From the NCBI GenBank assembly GCA_023213195.1, contig CP096135.1, forward strand, positions 3,840,842 through 3,904,841: a DNA stretch of 64,000 bases, read 5' to 3'. The notes beneath the pieces were generated by a model. That model searched no databases and was not told the origin of the DNA. It saw only the letters and a program-made list of their open reading frames with translations. The position numbers and the translations under genes are program-made. Shown here piece by piece: positions 21,050 to 30,492 of the stretch (the first letter of the stretch is position 1; each line of letters starts with the position of its first letter). Source of the DNA: Sphingobacteriales bacterium JAD_PAG50586_3. Lineage in GTDB: Bacteria; Bacteroidota; Bacteroidia; CAMBQF01.

Positions 21050-22051
21050 ATGAAAAAACATATATTACTAACAACAGCAGCAATGGCAACCCTGTTTGCC
21101 ACTACTACAAAGGCACAGTACACGTTCTCAACCTTTTCATCGCCTTATGAAAACCTAAGTAACTCTACCAACTTATTCCCGACCACACCAAACTGGGATG
21201 ATGAGTTTTTAAAGATAGGGGTACCCTTTCCTGTAAAGGTTAATGGCGAAAACTACGACTCTGTTATGGTAGAGAGCAATGGAACGCTCTTTTTCTTTAA
21301 CAACTTTTTAGACCTAAACAACATAGAAAGTGAAACCGATACCTTGATGGCGGTTATGCCATTGGGTGAATATGTGTCGCAAAACGGTGCAACAGATTTA
21401 ATAGCCCGCTTTGATAACTCGCCTATAAGCTCTAAGATAGAAGGCACTGCCCCAAACCGCATTTTAAAAGTAGAGTGGCGCGATGCCGGCTTTTATTCAG
21501 ACACAAGCAATGCGCAAGAACTTTATATAAACCTGCAGGCATGGTATTACGAGGCCGATGGGGTATTTGAATTCCGCTATGGAGCGCGTAATTTTCAACC
21601 CTACGTACTAAATGGGTTTAGTGGGCCTGTATTTGGCATTGCCCCTCTTATACTAAGCCCGGTATTTGATTTTGCCACCGTGGGCGATATTTATGTAGAA
21701 GGAAACGCTGTGGCCCCGGCAGCAGCCAATGCTTACACTACATTTACAGGGTTACCTAATGCGAACCAGGTATTTAGGTTTGCACCATTGGGTACCGCTA
21801 TTGCAGAAGACAACGCCCTGCAATTTGGCCTGTATCCAAACCCAAGTACGGGTTTGCTATTTATAAACCCGGCAGATGCTAACGCTTATACAATTGAGCT
21901 TTTTGACCAAACCGGCAAAGCTGTTGTTACCCAAGCAAACCTTAAAGGGCAGCAAACTGTAAGCCTTGATGGTTTAGCCAACGGCTTATACATGGCCCGC
22001 ATTACTGCCAATGGCAAACAAACTACTAAGCGTGTGTTACTAGCTAAGTAG
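21050..22051 (+). CDS. T9SS type A-sorted secreted protein, paralogue 2
   Basis: 333 residues from the ATG at 21050, which starts a clean signal peptide (MKKHILLTTAAMATLFATTTKAQ); an upstream start at 20993 would place 19 unrelated residues before it. The beta-rich body parallels the preceding gene (MVESNGTLFFFN, FEFRYGARNF, NQVFRFAP). The type A sorting domain is almost identical (FGLYPNPSTGLLFINPADAN, YTIELFDQTGKAVVTQANL, ANGLYMARITANGKQTTKRVL). A TAATTTTG element lies at 21024-21031. Function of the body is unknown. Confidence 0.85.
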   Translation: MKKHILLTTAAMATLFATTTKAQYTFSTFSSPYENLSNSTNLFPTTPNWDDEFLKIGVPFPVKVNGENYDSVMVESNGTLFFFNNFLDLNNIESETDTLMAVMPLGEYVSQNGATDLIARFDNSPISSKIEGTAPNRILKVEWRDAGFYSDTSNAQELYINLQAWYYEADGVFEFRYGARNFQPYVLNGFSGPVFGIAPLILSPVFDFATVGDIYVEGNAVAPAAANAYTTFTGLPNANQVFRFAPLGTAIAEDNALQFGLYPNPSTGLLFINPADANAYTIELFDQTGKAVVTQANLKGQQTVSLDGLANGLYMARITANGKQTTKRVLLAK

Positions 22052-22126
22052 CACCCTCCCATCCCGATAGCAGCTATCGGGACTTCCCTTAAAGGGGAGG
22101 GCTAATAGGTACATAGCTTTAAAAGG

Positions 22127-22162
22127 AAATCCCCCTGACGGTTAAATGTTAGGGGGATTTTT
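22127..22162 (+). terminator. Terminator of T9SS paralogue 2
   Basis: AAATCCCCCT, the same loop GACGGTTAAATGTT as at 20914, then AGGGGGATTTTT. Confidence 0.75.
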
Positions 22163-22183
22163 ATGTAGTATGGTTAACAACAA

Positions 22184-22216
22184 CAAAAAAGCCCTGACTG
22201 AAAAGCCAGGGCTTTA
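22184..22216 (-). terminator. rpmH terminator
   Basis: On the minus strand, AAAGCCCTG and CAGGGCTTT form the stem and a run of T follows. Confidence 0.7.
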
Positions 22217-22241
22217 AGTATGGTAATGGCACTAAGGGTTA

Positions 22242-22400
22242 TTAACCTTTAGGACCGCCTTCGCTAGAAACAGTTAGTTTTTTGCGGCCACGTGCGCGAC
22301 GGGCAGCTAATACACGGCGACCGTTAGCAGTCGACATGCGCTCGCGGAAACCATGTTTGTTTACTCTTTTGCGCTTCGAGGGTTGGTATGTTCTTTTCAT
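22242..22400 (-). CDS. rpmH: 50S ribosomal protein bL34
   Basis: A 52-residue basic protein starting [20 protein letters not shown], with [22 protein letters not shown] in the middle: the standard bL34 sequence. It sits deep in the 50S subunit near the exit tunnel. The C-terminus carries a short extra tail ([10 protein letters not shown]) common in Bacteroidota. No rnpA or yidD gene follows, so the usual rpmH-rnpA pair is not present here. Confidence 0.97.
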   Translation of the reverse strand: MKRTYQPSKRKRVNKHGFRERMSTANGRRVLAARRARGRKKLTVSSEGGPKG

Positions 22401-22429
22401 CGTATTCCGTTATTTTGTAAAAAGGACTG

Positions 22430-22459
22430 CAAAAATAGTACATTTTTCCATATTTCAAA
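22430..22459 (-). promoter_or_regulatory. rpmH promoter
   Basis: On the minus strand TTTG (complement of 22456-22459), 18 bases, TATTTTTG (complement of 22430-22437), 29 bases before the ATG. Confidence 0.6.
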
Positions 22460-22556
22460 CCTTTGCAATAAAATATTTTACTAATCGTCTTAAATAAATG
22501 GATAACAGGGGCTAAAATGGCCTTTAACCAACGTACCTTTGTAGTAATATTAAATT

Positions 22557-24439
22557 ATGGCAGCCCGCAGAAACGAAGATAACGATTTACCAAAAGTAAA
22601 ACCCAATAAAGAAAACCTGCGCAAGGCATCGCGCATATTCCGCTATTTAAAACCTTACAGGGGCAAATATATACTAGGCCTGGTGTTTTTGGGCCTAACA
22701 GCGGCCACCGCCATTGCCTTCCCCATGCTGTTGAGCAGGCTTATAAATGCTTCGGGGGTTAGCCCGGTAGGTGGCAACACCATGGATGCGGTACAAAACG
22801 CTAAAATATCTACCGACGAACTTCTTAATAACATTAATATATTCGGCATTTACATGCTATTGCTGTTTATTGCCCAAGCGGTATTCTCCTTTTTAGGGTG
22901 ATGCTGTTTGTTAATGTTACCGAAGATATGTTAGCCGACATTCGTAAAGAAAGCTACAATAAGCTGGTGCAAATGCCTATGACGTTTTTCTCATCGCGCA
23001 GGGTGGGCGAGCTTACCAGCCGCCTATCGGCAGATATCAGCCAGTTGCAAGATACCTTTACCACCACCATAGCCGAGTTTCTTCGCCAGTTTATAATTAT
23101 TATAGGCGGCATAGCTGCACTGGCTTGGTTCTCGCCCCAACTATGTTTGGTAATGATGGGTACAATTCCTGTTTTGGCAGTTATAACCATTATTTTTGGT
23201 CGTTTTATACGCAAAACAGCAAAGCAGGTGCAAGATAAAATTGCAGAGTCGAGCACGATAGTAGAAGAAACCATGCAAGGCATAGCCAGTGTTAAGGCTT
23301 TTGCTAACGAGGCTTATGAGATATTGCGCTACAACAAAGCTACTAACAGCGTAGCCAGTTTGGCTAAAAAAGGCGGCATGTACCGCGGCGCTTTTGCATC
23401 GTTTATAATAGTTGGCCTATTTGGCGGTATAGTATTTATAATTTGGTGGGCCACTACCCTATTGGCTAAGGGCGAGCTACAGGTGGGTGAAATGATTGGC
23501 TTTATGTTTATCACCATTATGGTAGGCGCATCGTTTGGCGGCATAGCTGAGCTTTATGCACAGATACAGAAGGCATTAGGCTCGACAGAACGTATTATGG
23601 ATTTGCTGGAAGAACAGCCCGAAGCGTTGGACATTTCGTACTCATCGGCCGACGAGAAACTGAAACTGCAAGGCGAAATTGGGTTTAACAATGTACACTT
23701 TAACTACCCCAGCAGGCCCGAGACGGAGATTCTGCAAGGTTTATCATTTGCTGTTAAAACCGGAGAAAAGATTGCCATAGTAGGCCCCAGCGGGGCGGGT
23801 AAAAGTACCATTATTCAACTGCTAATGCGTTTTTATAACCCCAACGCCGGTACTATTACTTTTGATGGTAAAGATGCTTTAGAATACTCCTTAACATCGC
23901 TACGGAATAACATAGCCATTGTGCCGCAAGATGTATTGCTGTTTGGCGGAAGCATAAAAGAGAACATTGCCTACGGCAAGCCCGGAGCTACCGACGAAGA
24001 AATTGTAGAGGCGGCTAAAAAGGCCAACGCACATAGCTTTATTACCGGTTTTACCGAAGGGTACGAAACCATTGTGGGCGACCGTGGTACCCAACTATCG
24101 GGTGGGCAGCGCCAGCGTATTGCCATTGCCCGCGCGGTGCTTAAAAACCCTGCCATATTGTTGTTAGATGAGGCTACCTCATCGTTAGACTCAGAATCGG
24201 AGAAGTTAGTGCAGGAAGCATTAGACAAGTTGATGCTGGGCCGCACATCGGTTATTATTGCCCACAGGCTTTCTACCATTCGCGATGCTGACCGTATACT
24301 TGTTGTAGACAAGGGCCGTATTGTTGAAAGTGGCAGTCACGAGGAGTTGATACGCAACACCGAAGGTATTTACTACAACCTTAGCAAGCTTCAGTTTGAA
24401 CTAACCGACAACGCTAAAAAGGAGTTCTTAGAGAACTAA
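22557..24439 (+). CDS. MsbA-type ABC exporter, fused membrane and ATPase domains (one frameshift)
   Basis: About 627 residues, typical of half-size type IV ABC exporters. The membrane domain has six helices (about residues 38-60, 98-116 and later ones such as FIIIIGGIAALAWF and IIVGLFGGIVFIIWWAT). The ATPase domain shows Walker A GPSGAGKST, the Q-loop in VPQDVLLF, signature LSGGQRQR, Walker B ILLLDEATSS and the H-loop AHRLS. It likely moves lipid, drug or peptide outward as a homodimer. The frame breaks near 22893: one missing base before GGGTGATG would read FLRVMLFVNVTEDML. The start is supported by TACCTTTG at 22534-22541. Confidence 0.88.
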
Positions 24440-24475
24440 CCACATATCTTTTTATTAAAAATATTTATTTTTTAC

Positions 24476-24507
24476 TTGACATTTGGTGTCGGGTTGTTGT
24501 ATCTTTG
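24476..24507 (+). promoter_or_regulatory. Orphan promoter P2
   Basis: TTG (24476-24478), 21 bases, TATCTTTG (24500-24507), a strong consensus match. The next recognised gene is 1.1 kb away, so the transcript may be non-coding. It shares CTTGACA and GTTGTATCTTTGTG with P1 at 15371. Confidence 0.6.
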
Positions 24508-25090
24508 TGGTGTTATTGCGCAATAACATTCTTGGCACCGTTATTACTGTCGGTTATCAGTAAAAAACCAAAAAAGTAGCAGTACTGCGAAAGTAACCAC
24601 CCCGTCCCGCATAGCGGGACACCCCTCCTTAAAAAGGAGGGGACTTAAAACTAAAAAATGAATAGTTAAGTAAACCGAAATCATCTTTGAATAAAGCTCT
24701 GGTGGTAAGTTATACCCAAACTATAATTTTTGCTTTAAACCCGGCCCCGGTAACATGAGGTTGGGGTTAAGGTGTTTGTATTAAACTAAAAACGAAAAGT
24801 TAAAAATGAAAAATTGTAACCACCACGCCGTACGATATCATTAAAAAATATTCTCTCCCGTATTTTGCCGTTGGCGACATCCACCTACTGACGATTAATG
24901 TCAGCACAGGCTCTCAATGAGAGGGTCCTTTAAAAACGGGAGCGAAAATGAGTTGTCGGGCTATGCCATAGGCATCCCTTTGGTACATGCTGTAAGGAAG
25001 TCAAAAGTGAAAATTAAAATAAAAAATGGTATATGAAAAAGTAACCACCACATCTGCCCAAGACGTCACCCTGTTAATAGGAGACTTAAC
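24508..25090. other. Gene-free region with dispersed repeat modules
   Basis: No gene is supported. It contains the hairpins GTCCCGCATAGCGGGAC (24604-24620) and CCCCTCCTTAAAAAGGAGGG (24622-24641), the CTCTCAATGAGAGGG palindrome (24911-24925) shared with 12615, and the module GCTATGCCATAGGCATCCCT (24960-24979) shared with 15581. The phrase GTAACCACC recurs near 24593, 24816 and 25041. A 25-codon ORF at 25027 (MVYEKVTTTSAQDVTLLIG) is possible but unsupported. Confidence 0.6.
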
Positions 25091-25548
25091 TTTATCGGAT
25101 TAATTGAGGCTGAAAAATATAATTTTCAAGTTCATTTTGTAAAAAATATTTACAGCCGCAAGGGGTATAGCATGATGGAATTTTGAGGTGCTTATCGGGT
25201 TGTAAGAGTTGTTAAATTAAAGTGAATGATGAAGGATGTGAGTTGGGGTTTTATCGGATGATTTGGAACTGGAAAATATAATTTGTCAAGTTCATTTTGT
25301 AAAAAATATTTATGCCAAAGGCATCCCTATGGGACAGCCACAAGAGGTATAGCATGATGGAATTTTGAGGTGCTTATCGGGTTGTAAGAGTTGTTGAATT
25401 AAAGTGAATGATGAAGGATGTGAGTTGGGGTTTTATCGGATGATTTGGAACTGGAAAATATAATTTGTCAAGTTCATTTTGTAAAAAATATTTACAGCCG
25501 CAAGGGGTATAGCATGATGGAATTTTGAGGTGCTTATCGGTTTTTTAG
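25091..25548. repeat. Three tandem repeats of 159-182 bp
   Basis: Units start at TTTATCGG at 25091, 25250 and 25432. Each holds AAGTTCATTTTGTAAAAAAT, then GGTATAGCATGATGGAATTT and TGAGGTGCTTATCGG; the third is cut short. Unit 2 is longer because it carries a roughly 22-base insertion, TGCCAAAGGCATCCCTATGG, a variant of the dispersed module. The array ends about 50 bases before the cinA start and could form its leader. Confidence 0.85.
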
Positions 25549-25598
25549 CATAGCTAAGGGCACTAACAGTGAATAAAAAGAAAAACTACTTTTACAGT

Positions 25599-26859
25599 AT
25601 GCAAACAGTATTAGCAGAGATTATAACCATTGGCGATGAATTATTGATAGGCCAGGTGATAGATACCAACAGCGCGTGGATGGGCGAACAGCTTAACAGC
25701 ATAGGCATCCGTGTAAAACAAATATCGTCTGTATCAGACAGTAAAGAGCATATTCTGGCTGCGCTTGATGAGGCTAAAAGCAGGGCCGATATTATCCTTA
25801 TTACCGGCGGCCTTGGCCCTACTAAAGATGATATTACCAAGCACACCCTGTGCGAATATTTTAACACCACTCTGGTAACGCACCCCGATATTGAGGAGCA
25901 TATACGCAACCTGTTTAAACGTTTTAACAGGGAACCATCGGAAGTAAACCTGCGCCAGGCCGATTTACCCGCCAACTGTACCGCCCTTAATAATAAGGTG
26001 GGCACAGCAGCAGGTATGTGGTTTGAGGTGGATGGCAAGATATTTATTTCTATGCCCGGCGTACCGTACGAGATGAAGAGCATTATGGAAGAGGAGGCCA
26101 TTCCACGCCTGTTGCAACGTTTTGAGCTGCCCGTTATCATACATAAAACATTTTTAACCCAAGGCTATGGAGAGAGCATGCTGGCCGAAATGATAGAGCG
26201 CTTGGGAAGATGCCCTGCCCAAACACATGAAGCTGGCCTACCTGCCATCGCCGGGTTCGGTTAGGTTGCGCATATCGGCCTACGGCGATAATGCTGAAAT
26301 ATTACGCCCTGAAGTGGAAGCCGAAGGCGCTAAACTAGAGGCTATTTTAGGCACAAAAATATATGGCTACAATAAAGAAACGTTAGAATCTGTTATAGGC
26401 GGAATGCTGCGCCAGCGTAAGCAAACCCTGGCCTTGGCCGAGAGCTGCACCGGTGGCAATATAGCCCACCACATAACCCTTGTGCCCGGCAGTAGCGATT
26501 ATTTTATTGGCGGCATTGTATCGTACGACAACTCGGTTAAAATAAACCTGCTGGGTGTAAATGCCGAAGATATGGAATGGGGCGGCGCCGGGGCGGTTAG
26601 CGAAACCGTTGCCCTGCAAATGGCCGAAGGGGTGCGCAAGGCCTTAAATGCCGACTATGGCGTATCTGTTACCGGTATTGCAGGCCCCGCCAGCGATAAT
26701 ACCAGCAAGCCTGTGGGCATGGTGTGGATAGCGATAGCAGGGCCCAAAGGCACTAAGGCTAAAGAGTTTATGTTGAAAGATGCCCGCGAGCGTTTTATAG
26801 ACCGCGCCACATTAACGGCACTAAACATGTTAAGGCTTCAATTGTTAGCTGACTCATAG
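25599..26859 (+). CDS. cinA: CinA-like nicotinamide-nucleotide amidohydrolase / competence-damage protein (one frameshift)
   Basis: About 420 residues in two domains. The N-terminal MoCF-like domain shows AEIITIGDELLIGQVIDTNSAWM and LITGGLGPTKDDITK; the C-terminal PncC-like deamidase domain shows LALAESCTGGNIAHHIT and SVTGIAGPASDNT. The protein recycles NMN and is linked to DNA damage and competence. The ATG at 25599 matches the family start; a GTG at 25569 would add ten unrelated residues. The frame breaks near 26205, where GGG should be GG: RLEDALPKHMKLAYLPSPGSV then reads through. The stop overlaps an 18-bp dispersed repeat. Confidence 0.92.
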
Positions 26860-26873
26860 CTTACAGCGTATAG
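26856..26873. repeat. 18-bp dispersed repeat, copy 2
   Basis: ATAGCTTACAGCGTATAG, the exact reverse complement of 9977-9994. It overlaps the cinA stop codon. Confidence 0.7.
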
Positions 26874-26948
26874 CTTGTAGCTTATAGATTTTATAGAAAA
26901 CATTCCGGAAACTGGGAACAGGCAACCGGGAACTGATAACTGAAAAAA

Positions 26949-28088
26949 ATGAAAATTGGCATAGTATGCTACCCTACATATGGCGGAAGCGGCGTTGTAG
27001 CCACAGAGCTTGGCAAGGCCCTTGCGCTTAAAGGTCACGAGATACATTTTATATCATACTCGCAACCCTTTAGGCTTGATTTTTTTAGCGAGAATATTTT
27101 TTACCACGAGGTTGACATATCTGACTACCCCTTGTTTGACTACAAACCCTACGAGTTGGCTTTAACCGGCAAACTGGTTGATGTGGTTAAGTATGAAAAG
27201 CTAGACCTGCTGCATGTGCATTATGCTATTCCGCATGCATCGGCGGCGTATATGGCTAAGCAAATTTTAGCATCAGAAGGTATACATGTGCCCTATATAA
27301 CAACCCTGCACGGTACAGATATTACACTGGTGGGCAAAGACAGTTCTTTTGGGCCCGTTATTACATTCTCTATAAACCAAAGTGATGCCGTTACAGCAGT
27401 ATCGGCCAACCTTAGAGAAGATACCTACCGCCTGTTTCCCGTTACTAAAGAGGTTGATGTAGTACACAATTTTATAGACATAAAGCATTACGAGCACATT
27501 ACCGACCCTTGCTTCCGCCCTTTTTACGCGCTGGATAGCGAACATATCATTACCCATGTATCAAACTTCCGCAAGGTTAAGCGGGTTGAAGATGTAGTAA
27601 AGGTATTTGCCAAAATACGTCAATCTATGCCTGCTAAACTTCTGTTGGTAGGCGATGGGCCTGAGCGTAACCATATAGAAAGCCTTTGCCGCGAGCTTGG
27701 CCTGTGGGGCGATGTACGCTTTTTAGGTAAGCTTAAAACGGTAGAAAAAGTATTGGCGGTGTCTGACTTGTTCTTGCTAACATCAGAAACAGAAAGCTTT
27801 GGTTTATCGGCCTTAGAGGCAATGGCATCTAAAGTACCTGTAATATCTACCAACACCGGCGGCCTGCCCGAGGTTAACATAAACGGCGTTACCGGCTTTA
27901 CCAGCAACGTGGGCGATATTGACGACATGGCCGCCAATGCCCTTAAAATACTTACCGACCCTATAACTCACTCTCAGTTTAAAGAGAATGCCTATAACAA
28001 AGCATTAGAATTTGATATAAATAATATACTACCGCAATACGAGGCTATTTATGCAAGGGTGCTAAATGTAGAAGTTGCAGTAAAATAA
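26949..28088 (+). CDS. bshA: N-acetyl-alpha-D-glucosaminyl L-malate synthase (bacillithiol biosynthesis)
   Basis: 379 residues, a GT4-type glycosyltransferase that joins GlcNAc from UDP-GlcNAc to L-malate, the first step to the low-molecular-weight thiol bacillithiol. The start MKIGIVCYPTYGGSGVVATELG, the HVHYAIPHA and TLHGTDITLVG motifs, and the C-terminal ETESFGLSALEAMA (nucleotide-sugar binding) are typical of BshA. The frame is intact. bshB and bshC are not in the window. The persulfide-dioxygenase-like gene 3 kb away could act in the same thiol metabolism, which is inference. Confidence 0.92.
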   Translation: MKIGIVCYPTYGGSGVVATELGKALALKGHEIHFISYSQPFRLDFFSENIFYHEVDISDYPLFDYKPYELALTGKLVDVVKYEKLDLLHVHYAIPHASAAYMAKQILASEGIHVPYITTLHGTDITLVGKDSSFGPVITFSINQSDAVTAVSANLREDTYRLFPVTKEVDVVHNFIDIKHYEHITDPCFRPFYALDSEHIITHVSNFRKVKRVEDVVKVFAKIRQSMPAKLLLVGDGPERNHIESLCRELGLWGDVRFLGKLKTVEKVLAVSDLFLLTSETESFGLSALEAMASKVPVISTNTGGLPEVNINGVTGFTSNVGDIDDMAANALKILTDPITHSQFKENAYNKALEFDINNILPQYEAIYARVLNVEVAVK

Positions 28089-28137
28089 AAACAATCATAC
28101 TATCGTTATGGCTCTAAACAAAGAGAAATACTATATT

Positions 28138-28821
28138 ATGAAGAAGTTGTTATTATTATTAGCTATTGGCGCCACAATAAGCGCATCGGCACAGGTAAAA
28201 AACGAGGTGGGTATTGTTGCAGGGGGTAATGTACATTACTCTTTAGAGAATGTTAACTATACCCAATATTATGGCCGCCTAGGCTACAATGTAGGCTTTA
28301 CCAATAACCTGCAATTTGGTAAACACTCGGTATTTGTAGCCGCCATGCTTGAAACGCAAAATATAAAAAGCACGCCTGCTACCTTGTTTGAGCCCTGGCT
28401 TAGCCCATCGCACGTGGTAAATAACAACAGGCAAATAAGTGTGCCGCTGCTTTACCGCTATACTTTTGGCGATAAAAAGCTACAACCCTTTGTTAATGGT
28501 GGCCCGCAGTTTGGCTTCGGCTTTAAACGCGCCACTACGTTTTATTACGACCACGACTTTTTTCCACAAGAGCCTATAACCTATGAGAAAAAAGACCTGC
28601 AGTTTAACCTTTCCGCAGCCCTTGGTGGTGGAGTAAAATACAATGTAAACGACCGTGTAAGCCTATCGGCCGAATATCGCCAATCGTTTTTGATGTATAG
28701 CAAAACCCGTGATAAAAATATGGACAACAAAACAACCGTTGCCATAGGCGATGATGATTTTGTACCCTACACCTCATCGTACCTACTGGTAGGCGCAGCG
28801 GTTAAAATTGGCAAGAAGTAA
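28138..28821 (+). CDS. Outer-membrane beta-barrel protein, paralogue 1
   Basis: 227 residues. The ATG at 28138 opens a signal peptide (MKKLLLLLAIGATISASAQ); the frame is open from 28108 but that start is less likely. The rest alternates polar and hydrophobic residues as in small beta-barrels, with VGFTNNLQFGKHSVFVAAML, ISVPLLYRYTFG, LQPFVNGGPQFGFGF and LSAEYRQSFL, and a C-terminal barrel-like strand. It fits the OMP_b-brl_2/porin-like families of Bacteroidota. Ligand unknown. The next gene is a divergent copy. Confidence 0.75.
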   Translation: MKKLLLLLAIGATISASAQVKNEVGIVAGGNVHYSLENVNYTQYYGRLGYNVGFTNNLQFGKHSVFVAAMLETQNIKSTPATLFEPWLSPSHVVNNNRQISVPLLYRYTFGDKKLQPFVNGGPQFGFGFKRATTFYYDHDFFPQEPITYEKKDLQFNLSAALGGGVKYNVNDRVSLSAEYRQSFLMYSKTRDKNMDNKTTVAIGDDDFVPYTSSYLLVGAAVKIGKK

Positions 28822-28843
28822 TAAAACCTAACCTATTGATTGT

Positions 28844-29511
28844 ATGAAAAAGCTATTAGCCCTTCTAGCCCTTGCAATAACAACTACCACCTATGGGCAG
28901 GTTAGCAATGAGGTTGGCATTGTAGCGGGTCCTAACATTCATTATCGAATAAACAATAATGCTGACGGCATGTATAGCTCAGGTTTGGGTTTTACAGGTG
29001 GCATAACCAACAATCTGTATTTTGGTAGCCACTCATCAATTTACGCGGCGCTGATGTATGAGCGCCGCACAGAGGTACAAACCAAGTTTTTCTTTATCGA
29101 CTTTCCGCCATACCCAACCAAAGCGGTTTTTACAGACGACTATATATCTGTACCTATTTTGTACCGCTACACCATGGGTAAAAAGCCTTAACCGCATTTA
29201 TAAATGCGGGGCCACAATTTGGGTTTGGTTATAGGCACGAGAGCAGGTATTATTACGATAACCAAGACCCAATATGGGGGCCAACAAATAATGTAAACAA
29301 CAACCTGGTTACCGAAATATCAGGTGTGGTAGGTGTTGGCGTTAAGGCTAACCTTTACGAGCATTTTAGTGTTGGACTGGAGTATCGCCAGCAATTTTGG
29401 CTATTGAGTGATAATGGACAAAGTACTGCAAGCATTGGCGACAATTATGCCCCTTCCTATAGCACTTCAAACTTTTTGATAAGTGCTGCTTACAGATTTG
29501 GCAAAAATTAA
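28844..29511 (+). CDS. Outer-membrane beta-barrel protein, paralogue 2 (one frameshift)
   Basis: About 222 residues, a tandem copy of the preceding barrel: NEVGIVAGPNIHYRI, GGITNNLYFGSHSSIYAALM, ISVPILYRYTMGKK, FINAGPQFGFGYRH and VGLEYRQQFWLL align with it. The first frame stops at 29189. Restoring one A in the A5 run at 29181-29185 gives GKKALTAFINAGPQFGFGY and continuous coding to 29511. It begins 22 bp after paralogue 1 and ends 3 bp before the hydrolase, so the three genes probably form one operon. Confidence 0.75.
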
Positions 29512-29514
29512 CTT

Positions 29515-30492
29515 ATGGCAGAACTTAAACCCAACCAAAAGAAAACCCTTAAATACCTGCTTATTGGGTTTGCCTGCTTTTTTGTTTTTATAAATGCCAT
29601 AGCTTTTTTCCATGCTTGGAATTTTTCTCATTTTAACCCCAATGCAACCAAGCGGGTAAACGGCAATAAAATGTCGGTGGGGCAAAAAATAAGCGCTATG
29701 TTTTTTGGGGTTGATATGCCCAGGCCTGTAAACGACTCGCTGCCTACCCTACCGTATGAAACCATTACCCTGCAAAGCAACAGGCAAATAGAGTGTTGGT
29801 ATATAAAAGCAGACAGCGCCATTGGTACCGTAGCTCTCTTTCATGGCTACGGAGGTGCTAAAAGCAGCATGCTACAACGCGGCTACTACCTCCACAGCCT
29901 GGGCTATAACCTGCTACTGGCCGATTTTATGGGTAGCGGCGGGTCTGAAGGCAATGCTACCACCATTGGGCTTTTAGAGGGCGCACAGGTTAAAACATGT
30001 GTAGATTACCTTGTAAAGCGCGGCGATAATAACATTTGCTTATTTGGCACCTCTATGGGTGCTGCATCTATTCTAAAAGCTATAGATACAGAACAATTGC
30101 CGGTACAATCGCTTATACTGGAATGCCCCTTCGGCACCATGACACAGGCGGTAGATAACCGCTTTAAGCTAATGGGTGTACCAGCTTTCCCCATGGCTAA
30201 ACTGCTTATGTTTTGGGGTTGTGTGCAAACGGGTTGCAACTTGTTTACGCACAGCCCTGCCAACTATGCAAAGAAAGTTAAAGTACCAACGCTACTGCTT
30301 TGGGGCGAGCAAGACGACAAGGTTAACCGCGAAGAAATAGACGCTATATACAACAACCTTGCAGGCCCCAAAAGGCTTATAACCTACCCTAATGCACGGC
30401 ACGAGAGTTACCTTAATAAGTATAGTAGCGAATGGCAAAGTGATGTAGCTGGCTTTTTAGCTACCACTAAACCGCTTACCAATACCCCTTAG
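29515..30492 (+). CDS. Membrane-anchored alpha/beta hydrolase
   Basis: 325 residues. One membrane helix (about 14-35) anchors the enzyme. The fold landmarks are VALFHGYGGAKSS (oxyanion), LADFMGSGGSEGN, the nucleophile elbow GTSMGAAS, LLLWGEQDDKV (acid) and the catalytic His in NARHESY. It resembles the bem46/YqkD-type serine hydrolases; the natural substrate is unknown. It begins 3 bp after the beta-barrel pair. Its last 36 bases overlap the end of the HExxH gene on the other strand. Confidence 0.82.
   Translation: MAELKPNQKKTLKYLLIGFACFFVFINAIAFFHAWNFSHFNPNATKRVNGNKMSVGQKISAMFFGVDMPRPVNDSLPTLPYETITLQSNRQIECWYIKADSAIGTVALFHGYGGAKSSMLQRGYYLHSLGYNLLLADFMGSGGSEGNATTIGLLEGAQVKTCVDYLVKRGDNNICLFGTSMGAASILKAIDTEQLPVQSLILECPFGTMTQAVDNRFKLMGVPAFPMAKLLMFWGCVQTGCNLFTHSPANYAKKVKVPTLLLWGEQDDKVNREEIDAIYNNLAGPKRLITYPNARHESYLNKYSSEWQSDVAGFLATTKPLTNTP

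Noticed and set aside
25091..25548. Tandem repeats as a CRISPR array
   Set aside because: Units are 159-182 bp with no short-repeat/unique-spacer pattern and no cas genes.
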